The notes: a model not told the origin generated them from the letters alone. Shown: positions 37,958-47,894, counted from the stretch's first letter. The stretch: 64,000 nt of DNA from Arthrobacter sp. Bi83 (GCF_918698095.1 NZ_CAKKLY010000002.1:1-64000); one strand, 5' to 3'. Made by a program: numbers and translations.

Positions 37958-39166
37958 ATGGCAGAGACACTTCCGGCGCCCTGGCAGCGGGCGGCCATGG
38001 GGGCGAACCTCCTGGCTTCCGACGGAACCCTGGGCGTCACGATCTTCGAAGAAATGACCACTCTGGCCGTCCGGACCGGCGCCATCAACCTCGGCCAGGG
38101 GTTCCCGGACGAAGACGGCCCCGCGGAAATCAAGGCAGCCGCCCAGGCGGCGATCGCCCAGGGCTCTAACCAGTACGCACCGGGCAAAGGCATCCCCGAG
38201 CTGAGGCAGGCTGTCTCCGCCCACCAGCAGCGCTTTTACGGACTGGCTCCGGATCCGGACACCGAGGTCATCGTCACTACGGGCGCTACCGAGGGTATCG
38301 CCGCATCGCTGATGGCGTTTGTGGGCCCCGGCGACGAGGTCCTGACCTTTGAGCCCTTCTACGACTCCTATGGCGCGATTATCGGCCTTTCCGGTGCCAC
38401 GCATGTCACGGCGCCGCTGCTCGCCCCTGACTTCATGCCTGACCTCGCGGCACTCGAAAATGCGTTCAGCAGCCGCACCAAAGTGGTGTTGCTCAACAAT
38501 CCGCACAACCCCACCGGCGCCGTTTTTCCGGCGGACGTCCTGCAGCGCGTGGTTGAACTGGCCCGGAAGTATGACGCCCTCATCGTCACCGACGAGGTCT
38601 ATGAGCACCTCACGTTCGGCGTCGGCCACATCCCGGTGGCAACCCTGCCGGGTGCCGCGGAGCGGACCGTCACCATCTCCTCGGCCGGCAAGACCTTCTC
38701 CTTCACCGGCTGGAAGGTTGGCTGGCTGAGCGGGCCGGAGCACCTCGTGTCTGCCATCCGGACCGTGAAGCAGTTCCTCACCTACAGTTCCGGCACGCCT
38801 TTCCAGAGCGCGATTGCGGCCGGGCTGGGGCTGCCCGACGCGTTCTACGACGGCGTCGCCGCCACGCTGGGAAAGAAACGCGACATCCTGAGTGACGGTC
38901 TCAGGGCGGCGGGCCTGGACGTGTTCACGCCGCAGGGCACGTATTTCGTGAATGTCGACACGTCTCCCCTGGGGATCAGTGATTCCGTGGAACTCGCCCG
39001 GCGCCTGCCTGAGCTCGTGGGCGTGGCCGCCATTCCCGTTCCTGTGTTCTGCCACCCCGAGGGGGCCGAGCGAACGAGGAGCCTGCTGCGGTTTGCCTTC
39101 TGCAAGAAGACCGAGGTCTTGGAAGAAGCGGCCACCAGGCTGGCGACCTTGCGGGACAGGCTCTGA
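37958..39166 (+). CDS. PLP-dependent class I/II aminotransferase
   Basis: A 402-residue fold-type I aminotransferase. The PLP-binding Lys is in ISSAGKTFSFTGWKVGW, with NNPHNPTGAV and VTDEVYEHLTF upstream and a final Arg segment LLRFAFCKK. It resembles the KAT/MetC-like group that includes N-succinyldiaminopimelate aminotransferase DapC of actinobacteria, and methionine or kynurenine aminotransferases; I cannot choose among them. ATG at 37958 has GGCGGGAA upstream; the frame from 37901 overlaps the divergent promoter. It pairs with the next gene (2-base gap). Confidence 0.85.
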   Translation: MAETLPAPWQRAAMGANLLASDGTLGVTIFEEMTTLAVRTGAINLGQGFPDEDGPAEIKAAAQAAIAQGSNQYAPGKGIPELRQAVSAHQQRFYGLAPDPDTEVIVTTGATEGIAASLMAFVGPGDEVLTFEPFYDSYGAIIGLSGATHVTAPLLAPDFMPDLAALENAFSSRTKVVLLNNPHNPTGAVFPADVLQRVVELARKYDALIVTDEVYEHLTFGVGHIPVATLPGAAERTVTISSAGKTFSFTGWKVGWLSGPEHLVSAIRTVKQFLTYSSGTPFQSAIAAGLGLPDAFYDGVAATLGKKRDILSDGLRAAGLDVFTPQGTYFVNVDTSPLGISDSVELARRLPELVGVAAIPVPVFCHPEGAERTRSLLRFAFCKKTEVLEEAATRLATLRDRL

Positions 39167-39168
39167 CG

Positions 39169-39954
39169 GTGGCGGAAGGTCACTCGCCGGTGTCGCGTTT
39201 TCTCCGCACCACCGGCCAGCATGCCGTCATAGAACCGGACCCGTTCACTGACGGCGGCTTCGTGCTCAGCATCGGCGGGGCCGAGCAGTCACACGTCGAC
39301 CTGGCGGACCCGGAAGACATCTTCTACGAGTACCTGCGCCGGATCGGTCACATGGTGGACCTCGCGGCGCCCTGGGGGGAGGCGGTCACTGCCCTGCATC
39401 TCGGAGCCGGCGCGCTGACCCTGGCCCGGTACATCCAGGCGACCCGCCCGGGATCCGTGCAGTACGCAGTGGAGCTTGAACGGGAGCTTCTGGACTTCGT
39501 GCTGGAGCAGCTACCGCTGCCCGAAGGCACCGAACTGCACACGGTTATCGGCGACGCCCGCGAAGCGCTGGCGGAGCTGCCCGCGGACCTGCGCTTTGAC
39601 GTCGTCATCCTGGATATCTTCTCCGGCCCCGACGCTCCGGAACATATCGCCTGCCAGGAGTTCTATAAGGAATGCGCGGCACGGCTGTCGGCGCGCGGCG
39701 TGCTGATCGTGAACGTCGGTGACGAGCCTGGCCTGACCCTGGTCCGCAGCCAGGTCGCGGCCCTGCGGCGTGCCATGACCGATGTGGCCGCCTTCGCCGA
39801 AGCCGGCATGTTCACCGGCCGGTATCCCGGGAACATCATCCTGGCCGGCACGCAGAAGCCATGGCCGCCCGAATGGACGGCCGCCCTGACAGCCCGCGGG
39901 CCGCACCCGGCCAAGGTACTGGCGGGAGTCGACCTGGATCAGCTGTCAGGCTGA
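39169..39954 (+). CDS. Spermidine-synthase-like methyltransferase-fold protein
   Basis: A 261-residue Rossmann protein. The nucleotide loop ALHLGAGALTLARYI, the acidic strand end YAVELERELLDFV, GDAREALAEL and the DIFSGPDAPEH segment resemble the aminopropyltransferase fold. It lacks a clear N-terminal tetramerisation domain, so polyamine synthesis is not assured; such proteins are often annotated only as fused MFS/spermidine synthase. GTG at 39169, two bases after the aminotransferase stop, indicates co-expression. It is convergent with rsmD (3-base gap). Confidence 0.78.
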   Translation: MAEGHSPVSRFLRTTGQHAVIEPDPFTDGGFVLSIGGAEQSHVDLADPEDIFYEYLRRIGHMVDLAAPWGEAVTALHLGAGALTLARYIQATRPGSVQYAVELERELLDFVLEQLPLPEGTELHTVIGDAREALAELPADLRFDVVILDIFSGPDAPEHIACQEFYKECAARLSARGVLIVNVGDEPGLTLVRSQVAALRRAMTDVAAFAEAGMFTGRYPGNIILAGTQKPWPPEWTAALTARGPHPAKVLAGVDLDQLSG

Positions 39955-39957
39955 GGC

Positions 39958-40563
39958 TCAGTCCTCTGCCTCCGGAACGACGTCCACCTGGTGGTCGCTG
40001 ACGGGCTCGGCGAACCACAGCCGGGTTTCGCCGTATTTCTTCTCCGCGAAGCGTTCCAGGGCTGCAGGCCAGAACGGCTCCGGCGTCCTTGACGACCTTT
40101 CCACCACCACCACCGCGCCCGGCGCCAGGTGGCGGGCCAGTTTCCCGAGGACTGCGGCCAGGGCCGGCTCGTCCAGGGGGTACGGCGGGTCCAGGAAAAC
40201 CACATCCCACCGGGTTCCATCAGCCGTCCGCTCCAGGAACGACTCAACCCGCGAGCGGTGTACGGTGACCGTCTTCCGGCCCAGCACACCGTTGATCAGG
40301 TCCGCATTCCGCTGGCACACGGCGCTCGCCCGGTCGGCAAATTCGACGAGGTCGACAGCCTGGGCGCCCCTGCTGGCGCTCTCCACGCCCAGTGAGCCGG
40401 AGCCCGCGTACAGATCGAGCACGCGGGAGCCAGCCAGCACATCGAAGGCGTCCAGCCGGGAGAACAGGGCTTCCTTAACGCGGTCGGTGGTGGGACGCGT
40501 CAGCGAACCCGGCACGCTGACCAGCGGCGTTCCTCCCGCAGCCCCTGCCACGATCCGGCTCAT
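39958..40563 (-). CDS. rsmD: 16S rRNA (guanine-966-N2)-methyltransferase RsmD
   Basis: Methylates G966 in 16S rRNA of assembled 30S particles. It has 201 residues. The opening MSRIVAGAAGGTPLVSVPG and RPTTDRVKEALFSRL, the SAM loop LDLYAGSGSLGVES and the catalytic DPPYPLDEP are all present. It is downstream of recG on the same strand. Confidence 0.94.
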   Translation of the reverse strand: MSRIVAGAAGGTPLVSVPGSLTRPTTDRVKEALFSRLDAFDVLAGSRVLDLYAGSGSLGVESASRGAQAVDLVEFADRASAVCQRNADLINGVLGRKTVTVHRSRVESFLERTADGTRWDVVFLDPPYPLDEPALAAVLGKLARHLAPGAVVVVERSSRTPEPFWPAALERFAEKKYGETRLWFAEPVSDHQVDVVPEAED

Positions 40564-40623
40564 GCCGCCGGCCCCGCTTCCGCCCGGCGTGCCGCTGCTT
40601 GGGGTCCCAGCGCATCGGTGCTG

Positions 40624-42879
40624 CTAGCCACGTTCAAGGAACGCCTCCTTCTCGGGGTTCAGGTAATCGTCGATGGCCTCCGCCAGTGCCGGGTGGTCCG
40701 CGAGCGACGGGTCGCTGCCGACGATGTCCTGGGCGTCCTGCCGGGCGCGGGCGATGATGTCCTCGTGTTCCAGCACTCTCAGCAGTTTCAGCGTTGACCG
40801 GCCGCCGGACTGGGACGCGCCTAGGATGTCGCCCTCGCGCCGCAGTTTCAGGTCCTCCTGGGAGAGTACGAACCCGTCTGTGGTGGCGGCCACGGCATCC
40901 AGCCGGCGGCGGCTGGGGTGGCCGGGTTCAAGCGTGGTGACGAGCAGGCAGGTTCCCGGCAGCCCACCGCGGCCCACCCGTCCGCGCAGCTGGTGGAGCT
41001 GCGAAATGCCGAACCTGTCCGCGTCGAGGATGACCATCAGGGTGGCGTTGTGCACGTCCACACCCACTTCGATCACGGTGGTGGACACCAGCAATTTGGT
41101 CTCGTTGGCCGTGAACGAGGCCATGGTCTCTGACTTCACGAGGGGATCCTGGCGCCCGTGCAGCGGTGCCAGCGGCACACCCGCCAGGGCCGGTTCCTCG
41201 CGGAGATGTTCGACGACGCCTGTCACCGAGGCCAGCTCGCGTGCGGCACCGTCCCCCTCCAGTTCCCCGGCGCCGGGTTCCGCTTCGCCGGGACTGAAGT
41301 CGCCGTCGTCGTCCGTTCCGATCTTGGGGCACACGACATAGACCTGGTGCCCGGCGTCAATCTCTTCCCGGGCCCTCGACCAGATCCGGCCTGCCCAGCC
41401 GGGGTTCTCCGCAAGGCCCACCACGTGCGTGCTGATGGGCGCCCTGCCTGCCGGCAGCTCGTCCAGCACGGACGTTTCGAGGTCACCGAAGACGGTCATG
41501 GCCACCGTCCTGGGGATGGGGGTGGCGGTCATGACCAGCAGGTGTGGGGGCTTGCTCGCCTTCGCGCGCAGGGCGTCGCGCTGTTCCACGCCGAAGCGGT
41601 GCTGCTCATCCACCACGATGAGGCCGAGATCGTAGAAGGAAACGTTGTCGCTGAGCAGGGCGTGGGTGCCGATGACGATGCCGGCGGTGCCGGAGGCGGC
41701 GTCGAGCAGCGCCTGCTTGCGGGCGGCGGTGGGCATGGAACCGGTGAGCAGGCTGACCTGGACCGTGTGGTCGCCCAGGCCGCCCAGCAGCCCGTCGGCG
41801 GCCAGCGGCCCGAGCGTCCGCCGGATGGAGTCAAAGTGCTGCGCTGCGAGGACCTCCGTGGGTGCCAGCAGGGCAGCCTGTCCCCCGGCGTCGACGACCT
41901 GGAGCATGGCCCGCAACGCCACGATGGTCTTGCCTGATCCCACCTCGCCCTGCAGCAGCCTGTTCATCGGTCCGTCCTGTGACAGCTCGCCGGAGAGCGT
42001 CTTGCCCACGGCGGCCTGTCCGCCGGTGAGGGTGAACGGCAGCTGGCGGTCGAAGGCAGCCAGCAGTCCGTCGGGCAGGGGCCGGCGGGCTGTTGCTTCC
42101 TCGGCGGCGAGCTGGGCGCGGCGCCGGGCAAGGGCAGACTGGAGCACCAGGGCCTCCTGGTACCGGAAGCGGTCCCGGGCGCGCTGCCAGTCCCCAGGGG
42201 TCTGCGGCGCGTGGATCAGGCGGTAGGCCTCCGCGACGGGCAGGAACTTCTCGCGCGCAGAGATGCCTGCGGGCAGCGGGTCCGGCAGGTCATCCAGGTC
42301 AACGGTGTCCAGGAGCGTCGCGATCACCTTCTGGATTGACCAGCTGGTGAGTTTCGCGGTTGCCGGGTACACCGGGATGGGCATGGCGGCCAGTTTTTCC
42401 GGATCCATCCCCGGAGTGTCCGGGTCCTCGTCGAGCAACAGGAAATCGGGGTTGGTCAGCCCCAGCGATCCGCCATAGCGGGTCACCTTTCCGGAGAACA
42501 TGGCCCGGCGGCCGGGCTGGAGTTCGGTTTTGGCCCGGAAGCCGTTGAAGAAGCTGACTTTCAGGGTGCCCGGCAGGCCGGCCCCCGCAGACCGGACTGA
42601 GTTGCCGGCACCGGCGTCGTCGGAGATCACGACGTCGGTCAGGGAACCGCGCCGGGCTCGCATCTGCCGGGTGCTGTTCGAGACGACCCTTGCGATGAGT
42701 GTCACTTCCTCGTCCAGGGGAACCTCGCTGATGGGCGTGAGCTCACCCCGGCTCAGATAGCGGCGCGGAAAGTAGTTGAGCAGGCCGCCAACCGTGGTGA
42801 TCCCCAGGTGTTTTTCGACGACGGCTGCGGAGCGTTTGCCCATCCGGCGCTCCAGGCCGAGTTCAAGCTCGGTGTTCAT
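40624..42879 (-). CDS. recG: ATP-dependent DNA helicase RecG
   Basis: Remodels stalled replication forks and branched DNA. At 751 residues it has the wedge/OB domain (residues 40-190, with LNYFPRRYLSRGEL), the helicase motif I GEVGSGKTIVALRAML, DEQH box VVDEQHRFGVEQRDA, motif III VMTATPIPRT, and RGRVGRGG near the C-terminus. A Glu/Gly-rich insertion (around FSPGEAEPGAGELEG) lies between helicase lobes. ATG at 42879 follows GAGGAAAG; the open frame to 42936 is not needed. Its neighbours are a DAK2 protein and rsmD. Confidence 0.95.
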   Translation of the reverse strand: MNTELELGLERRMGKRSAAVVEKHLGITTVGGLLNYFPRRYLSRGELTPISEVPLDEEVTLIARVVSNSTRQMRARRGSLTDVVISDDAGAGNSVRSAGAGLPGTLKVSFFNGFRAKTELQPGRRAMFSGKVTRYGGSLGLTNPDFLLLDEDPDTPGMDPEKLAAMPIPVYPATAKLTSWSIQKVIATLLDTVDLDDLPDPLPAGISAREKFLPVAEAYRLIHAPQTPGDWQRARDRFRYQEALVLQSALARRRAQLAAEEATARRPLPDGLLAAFDRQLPFTLTGGQAAVGKTLSGELSQDGPMNRLLQGEVGSGKTIVALRAMLQVVDAGGQAALLAPTEVLAAQHFDSIRRTLGPLAADGLLGGLGDHTVQVSLLTGSMPTAARKQALLDAASGTAGIVIGTHALLSDNVSFYDLGLIVVDEQHRFGVEQRDALRAKASKPPHLLVMTATPIPRTVAMTVFGDLETSVLDELPAGRAPISTHVVGLAENPGWAGRIWSRAREEIDAGHQVYVVCPKIGTDDDGDFSPGEAEPGAGELEGDGAARELASVTGVVEHLREEPALAGVPLAPLHGRQDPLVKSETMASFTANETKLLVSTTVIEVGVDVHNATLMVILDADRFGISQLHQLRGRVGRGGLPGTCLLVTTLEPGHPSRRRLDAVAATTDGFVLSQEDLKLRREGDILGASQSGGRSTLKLLRVLEHEDIIARARQDAQDIVGSDPSLADHPALAEAIDDYLNPEKEAFLERG

Positions 42880-42913
42880 CTTTCCTCTGCGTTCATCGGC
42901 CCTCTGTGTTTCA

Positions 42914-43963
42914 TCAACCCTCGAGGCTCCGGACATCAGCCTCCACCGGGTTGGGGTCTCGTGGCAGTGCCAGCTCGCTGACTGTTACGCCGGTGGGCTC
43001 GCCGAGGGAACCGATCATCTCCAGGGCGGGACCTGGCTCCAAGACGTGCACATGGACCCGCCAGCGGTACCGGCCTTCCTGATCCGGAGACGGCCCCACC
43101 TGGCTCATGATCACAGAATCCCCGAGCTCGTCGAGGCGCTGCCTGAGAGTGGCCGCGTCCAGCGGCGACAGGCTGATGGTGCACATGACCTCCACGCCGT
43201 CGTCATCCGGCAGGTCCGCGTGGATGTGGGGGTCCTGCACGTCGTAGCCGTGCAGGCCGTCCAGCAGTTCACTCTGGAGTTCCCCGCCGAGTACCGCCGA
43301 CCGCAGGCAGTCAAGGATCAGCAGCATCCCCACGCCGCCGGCGTCCACGACGTGGGCGGCCTGCAGGGCATCGAGTTGGCCCTCGGTGCGGACGACGGCC
43401 TCGAGTGCTGCCTCAACTGCGGCGTCCAGCACCAGGCCCAGGGCGTGGTTGCTGTCATTCCCGTTCTGGGCGGCGTCGACGGCGGCCGCTGCCCGGGCGG
43501 CTGCCTCCATGACCGACAGCATGGTCCCGGGCACAGGGTCGCTGAGCGCCGACCAGGCCCGGATCTGCGCCCGGTTGAGGGCCGCGGCCAGCAACGTGGC
43601 GGTGAGCCGCATGTGCCCCGACAAGGGCTCGGCGGCGGCGCACAGGAAAACCGAGAACAGTGTGCCGGAGTTTCCCCTGGCCTGCTCCATCGCGGCCTGC
43701 CCGGCTTTGGCGAGGACCGCACCGACGTCGTTCTGGGCCGGGACCAGCTGAATGCTGGCCCTCTGCGACGTTTCCGGCGGGGACTCCTGAAGCGCACGGG
43801 CCGCTGCCCGGACTGTCAGGTAAAGGTTGGTGCCGGTGTCGCCGTCGGCCACCGGGAAGATGTTGATCGCATTGAGGCGGTCACTGTGGTTCCCCAGGGC
43901 TGTTTCGGCCTTGCCCAACCACCGCTTCATCGCTTGCGCGTTGGCGGCAATCTTAGTCTGCAA
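42914..43963 (-). CDS. DAK2-domain (DhaL-like) protein
   Basis: A protein of about 349 residues whose N-terminal half is a dihydroxyacetone-kinase L-type domain: NAINIFPVADGDTGTNLYLT provides the phosphate/Mg site and ARGNSGTLFSVFL a second conserved block. The C-terminal part resembles the accessory region of FakA-type proteins, and the second half of full FakA is absent. In firmicutes such proteins are fatty acid kinases, but actinobacterial members beside recG have no proven role. The start is uncertain: TTG at 43963 overlaps the thiL stop by 11 bases and best fits homologue length; ATG 43930 is the alternative. Confidence 0.8.
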   Translation of the reverse strand: MQTKIAANAQAMKRWLGKAETALGNHSDRLNAINIFPVADGDTGTNLYLTVRAAARALQESPPETSQRASIQLVPAQNDVGAVLAKAGQAAMEQARGNSGTLFSVFLCAAAEPLSGHMRLTATLLAAALNRAQIRAWSALSDPVPGTMLSVMEAAARAAAAVDAAQNGNDSNHALGLVLDAAVEAALEAVVRTEGQLDALQAAHVVDAGGVGMLLILDCLRSAVLGGELQSELLDGLHGYDVQDPHIHADLPDDDGVEVMCTISLSPLDAATLRQRLDELGDSVIMSQVGPSPDQEGRYRWRVHVHVLEPGPALEMIGSLGEPTGVTVSELALPRDPNPVEADVRSLEG

Positions 43964-44978
43964 AGTGATCCCATCCCACGGAGTCAGCGGGCCGTCCCGC
44001 GATCTTAACGCCCGCCGCTTCATTCGAACCGCGGGCCTGTACTGAGCCTATCCCAGTGAACCCGGGAGGCAGCTGAATGTCCGCGGGGAATGTAGCAAGC
44101 AGGCCGTGGTCCTCTCCGCCGCCCAGCACCCACGCCAACGGATCGGCCCCCAGGAGCGCGGCGGCCGGCCGCAGTGACGCGGCCAGCTGCTTCAGCTTCC
44201 CGGGATCAAGGTCCAGCACGACGTTGCTCGCAACAGCGAGCCGGGTGCCGTCCCGCACGAGCCCGTCCGAAATGTCCATCATGGCGGTGGCTCCTGATGT
44301 CCGCGCCCCTGGCCCGGCATCAAGGGGCGGCTCGGGGCGGCACTGGAGATCCAGGAACAGCCTCAGTTCCGGGGCCAGCGATGCCACAGGGTGGTTCGAC
44401 TCCAGGAGTGCGAGCCCCGCAGCCGCGCAGCCGGCTTTGCCGGCAATGGCCAGAGTGTCGCCGGCCGTTGCCCCGGACCTGAGTACGGGCTGGCCTCCAC
44501 TGAGGGTGCCGAGAACCGCCACAGTGACGGACAGCTCGCCCCCGCGGCCCAAATCGCCTCCGGCGACAGAGCATGATCCTGCCCCGAGCTTTCCGATGGC
44601 CGCGGCCAGCCCGTCCGCCAGGTCCTCGATCCATTCCACCGGAGTGTCGGCCGGCATGGTGAGGCTGACCACGAGCGTGGTTGCGGTGGCGCCCATGGCA
44701 TTGATGTCGCTGAGGTTCTGGGCTGCCGCCTTCCACCCCACGTCGTAGCCGGTGGTCCGGTAGCCGTTGTTCCACTGGAGCCGGAAATCCTGGTCCTGTA
44801 CCTGGGTGTCGATGCTGATGACAGTCCGGCCGTCCGGCACGGCAACGATGGCGGCATCATCGCCAGGACCCAGGAGAACGGCCGCGCTGTGCACGGCGTT
44901 CAGCTCCAGCCGCGGGAAGATCCGCGTGAGCAACTCGGCTTCGGACAGTTCGGCGACAGTCAGTGGTGATTGGGGCAC
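43953..44978 (-). CDS. thiL: Thiamine-monophosphate kinase ThiL
   Basis: Final step to thiamine diphosphate: phosphorylates thiamine monophosphate. It has 341 residues. Family blocks are the opening ELSEAELLTRIFPRL, the Mg/ATP-binding LLGPGDDAAIVAVPDGR, WKAAAQNLSDINAMGA, and MDISDGLVRDGTRLA. It lies upstream of the DAK2 gene on the same strand and overlaps its probable start. Its product is the ligand sensed by the riboswitch of thiC in this window. Confidence 0.95.
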   Translation of the reverse strand: MPQSPLTVAELSEAELLTRIFPRLELNAVHSAAVLLGPGDDAAIVAVPDGRTVISIDTQVQDQDFRLQWNNGYRTTGYDVGWKAAAQNLSDINAMGATATTLVVSLTMPADTPVEWIEDLADGLAAAIGKLGAGSCSVAGGDLGRGGELSVTVAVLGTLSGGQPVLRSGATAGDTLAIAGKAGCAAAGLALLESNHPVASLAPELRLFLDLQCRPEPPLDAGPGARTSGATAMMDISDGLVRDGTRLAVASNVVLDLDPGKLKQLAASLRPAAALLGADPLAWVLGGGEDHGLLATFPADIQLPPGFTGIGSVQARGSNEAAGVKIAGRPADSVGWDHFAD

Positions 44979-45078
44979 GCCACTACGCTACCGCGACGGG
45001 ACGACATTGTTTCCCGGCATGCGGGGCGCCGGTGACCTCACGGCAATTCGGGTCCTGACTCCGGGATAGGGTTAACGC

Positions 45079-45627
45079 ATGCACTGCCGCCGCACCCCTG
45101 GATCAGCCCGAACAGCCCGAAACCTTCGGGTCCCCGGACCGGCCAGCCGGCCCGGCATCTGGTCAGTCCTGGCCGTGGCTGCAGCCGCCGCCCTTGCGCT
45201 GGGCGGCTGCTCCCCCGCCGTCGATGTTGCGCCCGCCGCCGACGCCGCGAACCCGGCCTGCGCTCCCATGATGGTGGCACTCCCGGACGCCATCGGCGAT
45301 GCACGCCTCCGCAAGACGAACAGCCAGGCGACGGCCGCATGGGGTGATCCCTCCCAGGTGATCCTGCGGTGCGGAGTCAACGTACCCGGGCCCACCACGG
45401 ACCGCTGTGTCAGCGTCAATGACGTCGACTGGGTCATCAAGGAGGGCAATCCCGTGTGGACATTGACCACCTTCGGCCGCGAACCGGCCACGGAAATCCT
45501 GATGGACCCGAACAAGATCAGCTCGGCGACTGTGCTGGCCGACCTCTCCGGGGCTGCCGGGAAAATCAAGGCAAGCCGCAACTGCGTTGGCCAGGAAGAC
45601 CTTCAGCACCTGCCCACCAGCAAGTAG
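45079..45627 (+). CDS. DUF3515 family lipoprotein
   Basis: A 182-residue exported protein. After a basic N-terminus and a hydrophobic segment (WSVLAVAAAAALALGGC) there is a lipobox ALGGC with the lipidated Cys, so it is anchored on the outer face of the membrane. Family features include CAPMMVALPDAIGDARLR and AAWGDPSQVILRCGV. Function is unknown, but DUF3515 genes regularly neighbour ddl and thiL in actinobacteria. It is convergent with ddl. Confidence 0.82.
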   Translation: MHCRRTPGSARTARNLRVPGPASRPGIWSVLAVAAAAALALGGCSPAVDVAPAADAANPACAPMMVALPDAIGDARLRKTNSQATAAWGDPSQVILRCGVNVPGPTTDRCVSVNDVDWVIKEGNPVWTLTTFGREPATEILMDPNKISSATVLADLSGAAGKIKASRNCVGQEDLQHLPTSK

Positions 45628-45693
45628 GTCCCGACAGGCTCGACCAGCGGTGGTCAAACCCCGGGGCCGGACGGGCCCGGCCAGCGGCGCGTC

Positions 45694-46839
45694 CTAGCGG
45701 AGACCGGTTTTGCGCTTCAGCGCCAGATAGATGAGCTCGTCGATCAGCTCCGCGTAGCTCAGCCCCGAGGCGGCCCACATCTGCGGATACATGCTCTTCG
45801 GCGTGAATCCAGGCATGGTGTTGATCTCGTTGATGATGAGCGCGCCGTCGGCGGTGTAGAAGAAGTCGACCCGGCTAAGGCCCTCGGCCCCGACTGCGTC
45901 GAATGCCACGGCGGCGAGCTCCCGCACCCGGGCTATAGCCTCCTCGGGCATAGCCGCGGGGCAGCTCAGTGCGGCGGCGTCATCCACGTACTTGGCGTTG
46001 AAGTCGTAGAACTCATGGTCACCGGCGGCCACGGAAATTTCTCCAGGCAGGGACGTCCGCGGTGCAGCGGAGCCCCGGCCTTCCAGCACGGCGCACTCGA
46101 TTTCCCTGCCGACGATGCCGGCCTCGATGACGAGCTTGGGGTCGTGTTCACGGGCGGCCTCGATGGCCGCGTCGAGGTCCTCAAGGCGATCCACCTTTGA
46201 GATACCCATGGAGGATCCGGCGCGGGCGGGCTTGACGAACACGGGGTAGCCGAGCAGGTCGACACGCTTCCGCACCGATTCGGGATCGTTGCGCCACTGC
46301 CGGTCCGTCACAGCGATGTAGGGGCCAACCTGCAGTCCGGCGGCCTCGAAGACCACCTTCATGAAATGCTTGTCCATGCCCACGGCGGACGCCAGTACCC
46401 CGGCACCTACGTATCGCGTGTCGGAAAGCTCCAGGAGGCCCTGGATGGTTCCGTCCTCGCCGAACGGACCGTGCAACAGCGGGAAAACCACGTCCACCGT
46501 GCCGAGTTCCTGCGGCACCTCGTTGGGCGAGGCCACGATAAGCTGGTGCTCCCCGCCGATTTCGGCGAGTGTCACGGTCTGGGACGACGGCGCAACCTCT
46601 GGCAGGGAGGTCGACGAAAGTGACCACTGCCCGGTGTCCCCCGCAGCAAGAACCCACTGCCCGGACTTGGCAATCCCGATGGGAATGACGTCGTATTTGT
46701 TGCGGTCGATTGCGCCCAGCACCCCGGCTGCCGTGACGCAGCTGACGGCGTGTTCACTCGAACGCCCGCCGAAGAGCACCGCAACGCGGGGCCTGCTCGT
46801 CTGGGCGTTGTCCGCTGCGGTCAAGTTTTCTTCCGACAC
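45694..46839 (-). CDS. ddl: D-alanine--D-alanine ligase
   Basis: ATP-grasp enzyme making the D-Ala-D-Ala dipeptide of peptidoglycan. It has 381 residues: opening RVAVLFGGRSSEHAVSCVTA, central ATP-binding VFVKPARAGSSMGISKV, and Mg-binding INEINTMPGFTPKSMYPQ. It starts 2 bases after gpsA ends. Downstream in the same direction is only the convergent lipoprotein gene. Confidence 0.96.
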   Translation of the reverse strand: MSEENLTAADNAQTSRPRVAVLFGGRSSEHAVSCVTAAGVLGAIDRNKYDVIPIGIAKSGQWVLAAGDTGQWSLSSTSLPEVAPSSQTVTLAEIGGEHQLIVASPNEVPQELGTVDVVFPLLHGPFGEDGTIQGLLELSDTRYVGAGVLASAVGMDKHFMKVVFEAAGLQVGPYIAVTDRQWRNDPESVRKRVDLLGYPVFVKPARAGSSMGISKVDRLEDLDAAIEAAREHDPKLVIEAGIVGREIECAVLEGRGSAAPRTSLPGEISVAAGDHEFYDFNAKYVDDAAALSCPAAMPEEAIARVRELAAVAFDAVGAEGLSRVDFFYTADGALIINEINTMPGFTPKSMYPQMWAASGLSYAELIDELIYLALKRKTGLR

Positions 46840-46841
46840 TG

Positions 46842-47894
46842 TCAGTAATCGCCTTCGGATTTAAGTTCCCGGGCCAGCAGTAGCGGCCCCAGTTGGTCAA
46901 CGGACAATTTTCCGGCCAGCACGGCGACGACGGCTGCCGTGATGGGCATCTCGACGCCGAGCTTACCGGCAAGTTCATGGACAGCCTGCCCGGACTTGAT
47001 GCCCTCGGCCGTCTGGGTCATCTTTTCGGCGACTTCATCCAGGGTGAGTCCCTGGCCGAGAAGCCGGCCGGCAGTGTGGTTCCGGGACAGCGGCGACGAG
47101 CAGGTGGCCACGAGGTCCCCCAACCCGGCGAGTCCCGCCATGGTTTGTGCTTCGCCGCCCAGAGCCAGGGCCAGGCGGGAGGTCTCCGCAAGTCCTCTGG
47201 TGATCACCGACGCTTTGGTGTTATCGCCCATCTGTTTGCCCTCGCAGATTCCCACCGCCAGGGCTATGACGTTCTTGACGATGCCGCCGATCTCGACGCC
47301 CACAATGTCCGAGGTGGTGTAAGGGCGGAAATACGGAGAGGTGCAGCTCCTGGCGATCCAGCCGGCGACCGCGGAGTCGGGACACGCCACGACCGAGGCC
47401 GTAGGTTCCTCCCGGGCGATTTCCATGGCTAGATTGGGCCCGGACACCACGGCGATGCGGTTGGCGGGGATATCCAGCTCCTGGCCGATGACTTCGCTCA
47501 TGCGGGCGTCGGTGCTGAGTTCGAGGCCCTTCATGAGGGACACCACCAGGGCGTCCGCCTCCAGCAGGGGCTTCCATTCGCGCAGCTGCAGGCGCAGCGA
47601 CTGCGCCGGAACGGCGAGGACCACGAGGTCTGCTCCGGCGAGCACCTCGGCCACGTCGGTGGACGCCGTGATGCTCGGCGGAAGTTCGACGTCGGCGAGG
47701 TATTGCGGGTTGCGGTGGTACCGGTTAATTTGCTCTACGACTTCCGCGCGCCGGCCCCAAAGCCGGATGCGGCGGTCGACGCCCGAGCCTGTGGCGGCGT
47801 CGGCGAGGATCTTGGCGAACGTGGTTCCCCACGAGCCTGCGCCGAGGACCGCCACCGACACCGCGGCACCGGGCCGGGCCCGCTCAGGCGTCAT
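46842..47894 (-). CDS. gpsA: Glycerol-3-phosphate dehydrogenase [NAD(P)+]
   Basis: Makes sn-glycerol-3-phosphate for phospholipids from dihydroxyacetone phosphate. It has 350 residues: dinucleotide motif AVLGAGSWGTTFAKIL, the SLMKGLELST segment, GPNLAMEIAREEPTA, and the active-site Lys region VGVEIGGIVKNVIALAVG. It overlaps plsC by 4 bases (ATGA), so the two steps of glycerolipid synthesis are co-translated. Confidence 0.95.
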   Translation of the reverse strand: MTPERARPGAAVSVAVLGAGSWGTTFAKILADAATGSGVDRRIRLWGRRAEVVEQINRYHRNPQYLADVELPPSITASTDVAEVLAGADLVVLAVPAQSLRLQLREWKPLLEADALVVSLMKGLELSTDARMSEVIGQELDIPANRIAVVSGPNLAMEIAREEPTASVVACPDSAVAGWIARSCTSPYFRPYTTSDIVGVEIGGIVKNVIALAVGICEGKQMGDNTKASVITRGLAETSRLALALGGEAQTMAGLAGLGDLVATCSSPLSRNHTAGRLLGQGLTLDEVAEKMTQTAEGIKSGQAVHELAGKLGVEMPITAAVVAVLAGKLSVDQLGPLLLARELKSEGDY